Positions 1 to 5,481 of a stretch of 8,643 bases of DNA are shown piece by piece. This DNA comes from an uncultured Clostridia bacterium (GTDB lineage Bacteria; Bacillota; Clostridia; Christensenellales; Borkfalkiaceae), in contig CAKQSC010000042.1 in NCBI GenBank assembly GCA_934271725.1, positions 1-8,643 on the forward strand. Direction: 5' to 3'. Made by a program: the position numbers and the translations under genes. How positions within the stretch are numbered: position 1 is the stretch's first letter; every line of letters starts with the position of its first letter. The notes beneath the pieces were generated by a model. It made no database searches and was not told where the DNA came from. It saw only the letters and a program-made list of their open reading frames with translations.

Positions 1-2150
1 CCTTTGACGGCTATTATGGTTCCTATTCCGAACTTCGGGTGCCTGACGAGTTTACCCGTAGAAAAACCCGACGTATTTCTGTTTTTAATCTCTTTGTTTA
101 CGCTTGAATTAGAAAGCAATCTGTTTGCGTATCCGCTGTTATATCCGCCGTGATTTTCACTCGGCAACGCTTCGTCTATATAGCGTTCTCTCCTGTTGTT
201 GAACGCCTCGTCGCGGTTAGGCGATATGTAAGCCGTTTTGGCGGGTTTTAAACCGAGTTCTTCGCCTAATTCTTTAACGAAATCAGATTGAGCGGTAAAC
301 CGTCTGTCGCCGTATAAAAACCTGCTTCTCGCCCTTGTAAGATATAATCTTTCTCTCGCGCGCGTAATGGCAACGTACATAAGGCGTCTTTCCTCTTCCG
401 TTTCGTCGGGAGAATCGCCCGCCCTTACCAACGGAAAAATGGTAGCGTCAAGACCGCAAACGAAAACGTTTTTAAACTCCAAACCTTTTACGGCGTGAAT
501 AGTCGCTATGGTTACGGCGTTGTCGTTTTCGATATCGTCCGTATCCGAACTTAAAGTTACGGAATTGAGATAATCGGAAAGCGTGGCGTTTTCGTTCGCC
601 TTTTCAAACTCGGCTACCGAGTTGATAAGTTCGTCGATATTCATCTTTTTTGATTTATTCTCTTCCGTTTCCTCCACGAACAAATCGGAAAACTTTGCGT
701 CGCGTATTATGGTTTTGACAAGATTTGTCAAAGTGTCCGTTTCTTTTTTTACGATAAAGCCCGTTATAAGATTTCTGAATTCGGTTATTTTTTCTTTTGC
801 GGATTTGCCGACTTCCAGATTGTCTATATCGACAACGGCGTCGAAAAGGCACAACCCCGAACCCTTTGCATAATCCCGCATCTGCGAAACAGTTTTTTCG
901 CCTATGCCTCGTTTCGGGTAGTTTATTATACGCAAAAACGCCTCGTTATCGAGCGGATTATTGACTAGTTTCATATACGCAACCACGTCTTTGATTTCTT
1001 TTCTTTCAAAGAACTTGAAACCGCCGTATACTCTGTAAGGAATACCGTATTTCATAAACTCTTGCTCGTACGCCCGCGAAAGAGCGTTGACGCGCATTAA
1101 AACGGCAAAGTCCGAATATTCGTAGTTACCCGTATATACAAGACTTTTTATCTGCGTAGCGGTATAGCCTGCCTCCGCATTTTCGTCGTCCGCAATATAG
1201 AATTGCGGTTTTACGCCCTCTTCGTTGTCCGTCCACAAGGTTTTCGCTCTTCTCGAACGGTTGTTTTTTATGATACAGTTTGCAAGGGAAAGTATTTTTT
1301 TGGTCGACCTGTAATTTTGTTCGAGTTTATATACCTTCGCGCCCGGGAAATCTTTATCGAAATTAAGCATATTACCTATTCTTGCACCGCGCCAACTGTA
1401 TATGCTCTGGTCGTCGTCTCCTACCACAAACAAGTTCCCGTGAACGGAAGCAAGCAATTTTATTATCTTATACTGAATAACGTTCGTGTCCTGAAACTCG
1501 TCTACGTGAATATATCTGAATCTGTTTGCGTAGCCTTGCAATATTTCGGGGTAATCCGCAAGCAATTCGTAAACCTTAACGAGCAAATCGTCGAAATCGA
1601 GAGAGTTTGCTTCCCTTAAAGCCCTGTCGTACAGTTTCATTATCTCGACGTACATTCTTATACCTTGCACGGTGGAGTTCTTCAAAAGGTATTCGTCCGG
1701 CGTAAGACATTCATTTTTCGCGTTGGAAATATGAAACTTTGCGTTTTTCATTTCCTTTTCGTCCGCCTGCATATCCGTAAGTATTCGTTTTATAACTCTT
1801 TCTTTGTCCGTATCGTCGTAAATGGAAAAATCGGGCGTATAGCCCATAACGGTAATATTCGAGCGTAAAATCCTTACGCTCATGCTATGTATGGTGGAAA
1901 CCCACAGATTATCCGAATCCGCTATCACCTGCGCAAGCCTGTTTTTCATTTCGTCCGCCGCTTTGTTGGTAAAGGTTATCGCAAGCACGTTTTGACACGG
2001 AACGCGCAAATCGTTGACTATATGCGCGATTCTGCTTGTAAGAACTCTCGTTTTACCGCTTCCCGCGCCGGCTATAACCAAAACCGCGCCTTCCGTATCG
2101 AGCACGGGTTTTATTTGCTCTTCGTTTAATCTCGTCAAATACTTTTCCAT
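1..2150 (-). CDS. pcrA: ATP-dependent DNA helicase PcrA (UvrD/Rep family, superfamily 1A), 3' end outside window
   Basis: A 3'-to-5' DNA helicase/translocase acting in nucleotide excision repair, removal of recombination intermediates and transcription-replication conflict in Gram-positive bacteria. I translated 716 residues without a stop or frameshift. The SF1A motifs are in order: Q-motif LNEEQ (8-12), Walker A AGAGSGKT (27-34), Ia AITFTNKAADEMK (57-69), II VDEFQDTN (D217), III VGDDDQSIYSWRG (from 243), IV QNYRST (278-283), V TIHAVKGLEF (H552 to about 560) and VI VAITRARERL (593-602). A linker leads to a Tudor-like C-terminal module, KLVRHPKFGIGTIIAVK, at the window edge; in Bacillus PcrA this module contacts RNA polymerase. 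Usual length is about 720-750 residues, so only a short tail is missing. The ATG at 2148-2150 fits family N-termini, but no Shine-Dalgarno precedes it and the predicted transcript start lies at or within 2 nt of it. It is divergent from the SDR gene. Family assignment is very secure; pcrA rather than uvrD rests on the likely Gram-positive host and the C-terminal module. Confidence 0.96.
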   Translation of the reverse strand, partial: MEKYLTRLNEEQIKPVLDTEGAVLVIAGAGSGKTRVLTSRIAHIVNDLRVPCQNVLAITFTNKAADEMKNRLAQVIADSDNLWVSTIHSMSVRILRSNITVMGYTPDFSIYDDTDKERVIKRILTDMQADEKEMKNAKFHISNAKNECLTPDEYLLKNSTVQGIRMYVEIMKLYDRALREANSLDFDDLLVKVYELLADYPEILQGYANRFRYIHVDEFQDTNVIQYKIIKLLASVHGNLFVVGDDDQSIYSWRGARIGNMLNFDKDFPGAKVYKLEQNYRSTKKILSLANCIIKNNRSRRAKTLWTDNEEGVKPQFYIADDENAEAGYTATQIKSLVYTGNYEYSDFAVLMRVNALSRAYEQEFMKYGIPYRVYGGFKFFERKEIKDVVAYMKLVNNPLDNEAFLRIINYPKRGIGEKTVSQMRDYAKGSGLCLFDAVVDIDNLEVGKSAKEKITEFRNLITGFIVKKETDTLTNLVKTIIRDAKFSDLFVEETEENKSKKMNIDELINSVAEFEKANENATLSDYLNSVTLSSDTDDIENDNAVTIATIHAVKGLEFKNVFVCGLDATIFPLVRAGDSPDETEEERRLMYVAITRARERLYLTRARSRFLYGDRRFTAQSDFVKELGEELGLKPAKTAYISPNRDEAFNNRRERYIDEALPSENHGGYNSGYANRLLSNSSVNKEIKNRNTSGFSTGKLVRHPKFGIGTIIAVK

Positions 2151-2157
2151 ACAAATT

Positions 2158-2186
2158 ATTGTACCACAACTCGTCTTTTTTTTCAA
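2158..2186 (-). promoter_or_regulatory. pcrA promoter, sigma-A type with extended -10
   Basis: On the minus strand, -35 TTGAAA (2181-2186), a 17-bp spacer and -10 TACAAT (2158-2163) preceded by TGG, i.e. a TGn extended -10. Each hexamer differs from consensus at one base. A start 6-8 nt past the -10 falls at G2152 or A2150, so the mRNA would have a 0-2 nt leader before the ATG at 2150. Upstream in-frame TTG codons at 2184-2186 and 2199-2201 also lack a Shine-Dalgarno and would add residues not expected in the family. Confidence 0.75.
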
Positions 2187-2202
2187 TAATTTGATTGACA
2201 AA
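2179..2202. promoter_or_regulatory. Imperfect inverted repeat between the divergent promoters (possible operator)
   Basis: Arms TTTTTCAAT (2179-2187) and ATTGACAAA (2194-2202) are reverse complements at 8 of 9 positions and flank a 6-bp AT-rich centre. The core is TCAAT-N6-ATTGA. It covers the pcrA -35 and ends just before the SDR -35 (2204-2209), a usual place for an operator acting on both promoters. It does not match a regulator motif I can name with confidence. AT-rich DNA produces such repeats by chance, hence the low score. Confidence 0.3.
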
Positions 2203-2203
2203 C

Positions 2204-2232
2204 TTTACAGTTTTAATAATTAGTGGTAAAAT
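2204..2232 (+). promoter_or_regulatory. Promoter of the SDR gene, sigma-A type with extended -10
   Basis: -35 TTTACA (2204-2209), 17-bp spacer, -10 TAAAAT (2227-2232) preceded by TGG (extended -10). Each hexamer has one mismatch to consensus. The expected start at about G2238-G2239 gives a leader of about 25 nt, which contains the Shine-Dalgarno GGGAG (2253-2257) 6 nt before the ATG. It is back to back with the pcrA promoter; the two -35 boxes are only 17 bp apart. Confidence 0.75.
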
Positions 2233-2263
2233 ATACGGGTAATACATTTTTCGGGAGTTACTT

Positions 2264-3115
2264 ATGAAAAAACGTTGGATTTACGGGAAAACCGTTTTAA
2301 TCACCGGCGGTGCGAGCGGTATAGGCGCGGGCATCTCTAAAACTTTAATTGAAAAATACGACTGCAACGTTATTTCCGTTATTATAAACAAAAACGGTTT
2401 CGACGAGTTTATCGACTCGCTCGGCGATAAAAAAGACAAGTTCTCTTATCTTATGTACGACGCTTCCTTATATGAATCCTGGGTAGAAATCAAAAAATAT
2501 CTCGAAGACAACCGTATACAGGCAGACGTTCTTATCAACAACGCGGGAATATTCCCTCATTTCGACAGATACGAGCATTATACGAAAGAACAACTGGAAA
2601 CTTGCGTAAACGTAGACTTTTACGCGCCCGCCTACGCGATAATGGTGATGTACGATCACATAATCAAATCGGAAACCCCCGCTTTCATAACGGTGTCGAG
2701 TTCCGCCGCGCTTTGTCCGCTACCCGGAACTTCTCTCTACACGGCGTCTAAATCGGCAAGCAAAAGCGTTACCGAGTGTTTCGGTTTCGAGCACCCCGAA
2801 CTTTACGTAGGTTACGTTTGCCCCGGCTTTACCAAAACGAATCTGTTTGTAAATCAGTCGGAAGATATGAGTAAAAACAAACTCATTTCCTCTTTTATGT
2901 CCGACCGCGACAAAATGGTTAAAAAAATCGTTCGCGGAATAGTGAAAAAGAAAAGACGTATGGTTTACGGAACGGACGCATGGTTTATGAGAGTTATGTA
3001 CAAGTTTTTCCCAAAATCGTCGCCGAGATTTATCGGTTGGGTTATGAAAAAATCAAAACAAAAAATATTCGACGATATTTTCGCACCCGACGACAAACAA
3101 CAAGAAAGCAAATAA
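2264..3115 (+). CDS. Short-chain dehydrogenase/reductase (SDR), substrate unknown
   Basis: A 283-residue NAD(P)-dependent oxidoreductase of the classical SDR fold. Seen in the sequence: dinucleotide-binding TGGASGIG (14-21), NNAG (92-95), structural N116, catalytic S146 (in VSSSA), Y159 and K163 (YTASK), and PGFTKT (187-192), so the full Asn-Ser-Tyr-Lys tetrad is present and the enzyme should be active. The cofactor-selecting loop after strand 2 (about 38-47) has no clear Arg or Asp/Glu pattern, so NAD versus NADP is open. Residues from about 220 to 283 form a long tail rich in Lys/Arg and aromatic residues (for example WFMRVMYKFF, FIGWVMKK), longer than the core fold needs and possibly an amphipathic membrane contact (inference). 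Start chosen from GGGAG 6 nt upstream. It is a single-gene unit with its own promoter and terminator, so the neighbours give no hint of substrate. Confidence 0.88.
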   Translation: MKKRWIYGKTVLITGGASGIGAGISKTLIEKYDCNVISVIINKNGFDEFIDSLGDKKDKFSYLMYDASLYESWVEIKKYLEDNRIQADVLINNAGIFPHFDRYEHYTKEQLETCVNVDFYAPAYAIMVMYDHIIKSETPAFITVSSSAALCPLPGTSLYTASKSASKSVTECFGFEHPELYVGYVCPGFTKTNLFVNQSEDMSKNKLISSFMSDRDKMVKKIVRGIVKKKRRMVYGTDAWFMRVMYKFFPKSSPRFIGWVMKKSKQKIFDDIFAPDDKQQESK

Positions 3116-3121
3116 CGACTC

Positions 3122-3153
3122 GCCTTTGCGACTTTTTCGCAAAGGCATTTTTT
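3122..3153 (+). terminator. Intrinsic terminator of the SDR gene
   Basis: Perfect 9-bp stem GCCTTTGCG (3122-3130) / CGCAAAGGC (3138-3146) with a 7-nt loop, followed by A and a run of six T (3148-3153). It starts 6 nt after the SDR stop codon and is placed to end the plus-strand transcript. Confidence 0.92.
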
Positions 3154-3218
3154 GCCTCACGAAACTACTTACCGACGATTATAAAACGATAAACCGACTT
3201 GTCTGTAAAACTTTTATT

Positions 3219-3300
3219 ATAAAAAACGAAAGAGAAAGAACGACAGCCGTTTGCGGTCGTCGTCCTTCCTCTCTGTAATAAAATTTAAGTGTGGGTGTTC
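3219..3300 (-). ncRNA. Candidate small RNA of about 80 nt ending in the long-stem terminator
   Basis: Minus-strand promoter-like sequence lies upstream: a perfect TATAAT (3306-3311) overlapping TGATAAAAT (TG at 3318-3319, hexamer 3311-3316), an extended -10; no good -35 was found. Starts at about 3299-3304 would give an RNA of roughly 80-85 nt with an unpaired 5' segment containing ACACCCACAC and the 21-position stem plus U tract. There is no ATG, GTG or TTG in the predicted RNA, so it should not code. The purine-rich AGAGAGGAAGGA is locked in the stem. I do not recognise an RNA family. The alternative is a 3' untranslated region of the ATPase operon. Confidence 0.35.
3221..3274 (-). terminator. 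Long-stem intrinsic terminator on the minus strand
   Basis: Arms 3254-3274 and 3229-3249 pair around a 4-nt loop (3250-3253). Read on the minus strand, 20 of 21 positions pair (16 Watson-Crick plus four G-U, one A-C mismatch), and six T follow two bases after the stem (3226-3221). Read on the plus strand the same arms have four A-C mismatches, and no T run follows. The pairing therefore favours minus-strand transcription. It could be the 3' end of a small RNA or a second, backup terminator for the ATPase operon about 200 nt after the D stop codon. Confidence 0.75.
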
Positions 3301-3434
3301 TTGTAATTATATTTTATCACAAATATTTATATTTTAATAGCGTTTTACACCCGTTTTTAGCATTTTGCTATCGTTTATACTTATATTTCATTTTAATTTT
3401 ATTTATACTTTTTGTATATATACGTTTTTAATGT

Positions 3435-3473
3435 ATAAAATCACCGACCGAAATAAAGTTCCGGTCGGTGATT
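3435..3473 (-). terminator. Intrinsic terminator of the V/A-ATPase operon, possibly bidirectional
   Basis: Perfect 12-bp stem AATCACCGACCG / CGGTCGGTGATT (3462-3473 and 3439-3450) around an 11-nt loop, starting 3 nt past the D-subunit stop codon. On the minus strand the 3' arm runs into TTTT then AT. On the plus strand the same hairpin is followed by GTTTT (3474-3478), so it may also block transcription arriving from the SDR side. Confidence 0.88.
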
Positions 3474-3476
3474 GTT

Positions 3477-4109
3477 TTAAGTATTTTCTTTCATCACTTC
3501 TTTGACTTTCATAAGTCGCGTAAGACTGCCTCTTTCGTTTTCGTCGAGTTTCATCTGAATGTACTTTATCGTTTCGTTAAGTTGAGGTATCATAACGTAT
3601 TCGAGGGCGTTGACTCTCCTTTTGCCCCTTTCGATTTCCTGCGATAACATAAACATAGTTTTTTCGACTTCCGCAAGTTTTACGAGTTTAGGCATAATTT
3701 TGTTCATCAACTCTACCGAATAATCCGCGCGACACGTAACGCCTATGGGCGAATAAGGATATTTTTCGTCGCTTTCACGTTCTTCGATATTCAATTCGGG
3801 AACTTCCACGTTCATAAAGTTTTTTAAACCGCAATTAACGGCAACGGTTTTAGAAGGCATTGAAAAGGCGAGTTCTATTTCCGCGGTAGACATAAACATT
3901 CTTGCCACGCCGAACTCTTTCAAAGCGTTTGCCACGTCTTTTTCGACTTCTTCTCGCAAAGCCTTGTTTTCCTTTATTATTTCGGAAAAACGGCGAACCA
4001 TTTCGTCCGTTTTATCCTTTAAAAGTTTGTGTCCCCGCGTTGCCGTTTTAAGCCTTGCTTTAAGCCTTTTCAACTCCATTCGCGTCGGATTTACGTTTAA
4101 CCTTGACAT
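3477..4109 (-). CDS. atpD: V/A-type ATPase subunit D (central rotor shaft)
   Basis: A 210-residue subunit D (NtpD in Enterococcus naming), the long coiled coil that turns inside the A3B3 hexamer and, with F, joins it to the membrane ring through C. It opens with the family signature NPTRMELKRLKARL (7-20) followed by ATRGHKLLKDKTDE (23-36). Two long helices (about 1-75 and 130-205) frame a middle segment (about 76-125) that corresponds to the short head region. Length is typical (about 200-215). Start: AAGGA 5 nt before the ATG; only one base separates it from the B stop codon, so translation is probably coupled to B. It is the last gene of the operon, with the terminator directly behind it. 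This D is unrelated to the F-type beta subunit, which is also called atpD. Confidence 0.96.
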   Translation of the reverse strand: MSRLNVNPTRMELKRLKARLKTATRGHKLLKDKTDEMVRRFSEIIKENKALREEVEKDVANALKEFGVARMFMSTAEIELAFSMPSKTVAVNCGLKNFMNVEVPELNIEERESDEKYPYSPIGVTCRADYSVELMNKIMPKLVKLAEVEKTMFMLSQEIERGKRRVNALEYVMIPQLNETIKYIQMKLDENERGSLTRLMKVKEVMKENT

Positions 4110-4110
4110 T

Positions 4111-5481
4111 TTATTCCTTTAAATATTTATCGATATATACTTGTTTAATACGTTTAAGTTCGGTTTTAGGAAGAACTTTCAACAAATCCCAACCTATATC
4201 AAGCGTTTCGGTTATATTTCTGTCCGTATCGAACCCTTGCGAAACGTAATTTTTCTCAAAAAGTTCGGCAAACTTTGCGTACTTTTTATCTATGTCGGTA
4301 AGAGCGGCGTCGCCGAGAATAGCCGACAACTCTTTCGCCTCTTTACCTCTTGCGTATGCGGCGAAAAGTTGGTTCATCGTATCGGCGTGATCTTCTCTCG
4401 TCTTTCCGTTGCCTATGCCTTTGTCTTTCAGACGGGAAAGCGAGGGCAAAACGTCGATAGGTGGCATTATACCCTTTTTATATAACTCTCTCGACAAGAT
4501 TATCTGTCCTTCCGTTATATAACCCGTAAGGTCGGGAATGGGGTGAGTTTTATCGTCTTCCGGCATCGTCAATATGGGAATCTGCGTAATAGAGCCCTTT
4601 TTGCCTTTGATTCTGCCCGCCCTTTCGTACATCGTTGCAAGGTCGGTATACAAATAACCCGGATAACCTCTTCTTCCCGGAACTTCTTTTCTTGCTGCGG
4701 AAACCTCTCTCAACGCTTCGCAGTAGTTGGTAATATCGGTTATTATAACAAGAACGTGCATACCGAGTTCGTATGCAAGATATTCCGCGCACGTAAGAGC
4801 CATTCTCGGCGTAGCGATACGCTCGATTGCGGGATCGTTTGCAAGGTTAGTAAACAAAACCGTTCTTTCTATCGCGCCCGTCTTTTTAAAATCTTCTATG
4901 AAATAATCCGCTTCTTCGTAAGTTATTCCTACCGCCGCAAAAACCACCGCGAACTTATCGTCACTGTTTAATACTTTCGCCTGTCTTGCTATCTGCGCGG
5001 CAAGTTCCGCGTGCGGTAAACCGCTCATACTGAACACGGGGAGTTTCTGACCTCTTACAAGCGTATTCAAACCGTCGATTGCGGATATTCCCGTCTGAAT
5101 AAATTCGTTGGGATAATCTCTTGCGGACGGGTTTATAGGCTCGCCGTTGATATCCATCGTTTTTACGGGTATTATCTGCGCTCCGCCGTCTTTGGGACGC
5201 CCCATTCCGTCAAAAACTCTTCCGAGCATATCTTCCGACACGCCGAGTTCCGTACACTTACCCAAAAAACGGGCTTTACTTGTAGAAATCTGCAATCCCT
5301 GCGCGCTTTCAAACAACTGTACCAAAGCGTGGTCGCTTGTCGCCTCCAACACTTTTCCGTAACGTATTTCGCCGTTTTGCTGTTCTATTTCGACAAGTTC
5401 GTTATATTTCGCTTCGCCCACCTTATCTACGAGCACAAGCGGTCCTACGACTTCTTTTATTGTTTTATATTCTTTAAACAT
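4111..5481 (-). CDS. atpB: V/A-type ATPase subunit B (non-catalytic hexamer subunit)
   Basis: A 456-residue subunit B (NtpB), which alternates with A in the V1/A1 hexamer and supplies part of each ATP site. The Walker A position reads SMSGLPHAE (151-159) in place of GxxxxGKT, the normal state of this family and not damage. Other family stretches are ITDITNYCEALREVSAAR (247-264), EVPGRRGYPGYLYTDLATMYERAG (266-289, with the conserved turn GRRGYPGYLYT) and LPSLSRL (345-351), where R350 falls on the known arginine finger of Enterococcus hirae B. The N-terminal beta-barrel is about 1-75 and the C-terminal helical part about 365-456. The start overlaps the A stop codon by one base (TAATG), with a G-rich site (GGGGG) about 9 nt upstream. 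Length is typical (about 455-465). Confidence 0.98.
   Translation of the reverse strand: MFKEYKTIKEVVGPLVLVDKVGEAKYNELVEIEQQNGEIRYGKVLEATSDHALVQLFESAQGLQISTSKARFLGKCTELGVSEDMLGRVFDGMGRPKDGGAQIIPVKTMDINGEPINPSARDYPNEFIQTGISAIDGLNTLVRGQKLPVFSMSGLPHAELAAQIARQAKVLNSDDKFAVVFAAVGITYEEADYFIEDFKKTGAIERTVLFTNLANDPAIERIATPRMALTCAEYLAYELGMHVLVIITDITNYCEALREVSAARKEVPGRRGYPGYLYTDLATMYERAGRIKGKKGSITQIPILTMPEDDKTHPIPDLTGYITEGQIILSRELYKKGIMPPIDVLPSLSRLKDKGIGNGKTREDHADTMNQLFAAYARGKEAKELSAILGDAALTDIDKKYAKFAELFEKNYVSQGFDTDRNITETLDIGWDLLKVLPKTELKRIKQVYIDKYLKE

Larger units (their letters stand above)
3116..3476. other. 361-bp non-coding gap between convergent genes
   Basis: No credible protein gene. Left to right it holds the SDR terminator (3122-3153), an unremarkable stretch (3154-3220), a long hairpin with a minus-strand U tract (3221-3274), minus-strand promoter-like sequence (3306-3319), a very AT-rich stretch (about 3301-3440) with a weak 5-bp hairpin at 3358-3370, and the terminator of the ATPase operon (3435-3473). 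Both flanking genes point into this gap, so any promoter inside it would serve an RNA of its own. Confidence 0.8.

Noticed and set aside
1203..1619. Open frame of 138 codons on the plus strand inside pcrA
   Set aside because: The minus strand here codes PcrA motifs II, III and IV without interruption, so this frame is a shadow; so are those at 583-873, 1665-1868 and 1887-2129.
2195..2222. Perfect -35 TTGACA at 2195-2200 with TAATTA as the -10 (2217-2222) for the SDR gene
   Set aside because: The 16-bp spacer and poorer -10 make it weaker than TTTACA-17-TGGTAAAAT a few bases downstream. It could still contribute a minor start.
3358..3370. Small hairpin TAGCA-TTT-TGCTA
   Set aside because: A 5-bp AT-rich stem with a 3-nt loop is too weak and common in such composition to be called a terminator or regulatory element.
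3301..3440. AT-rich stretch as a replication origin or attachment site
   Set aside because: No DnaA-box cluster, iterons, recombinase gene or flanking direct repeats were seen.
4999..5034. Missing Walker A GKT in subunit B, as if the ATPase site were broken
   Set aside because: The SGLPHAE form is normal for the non-catalytic B subunit of V/A-type ATPases.
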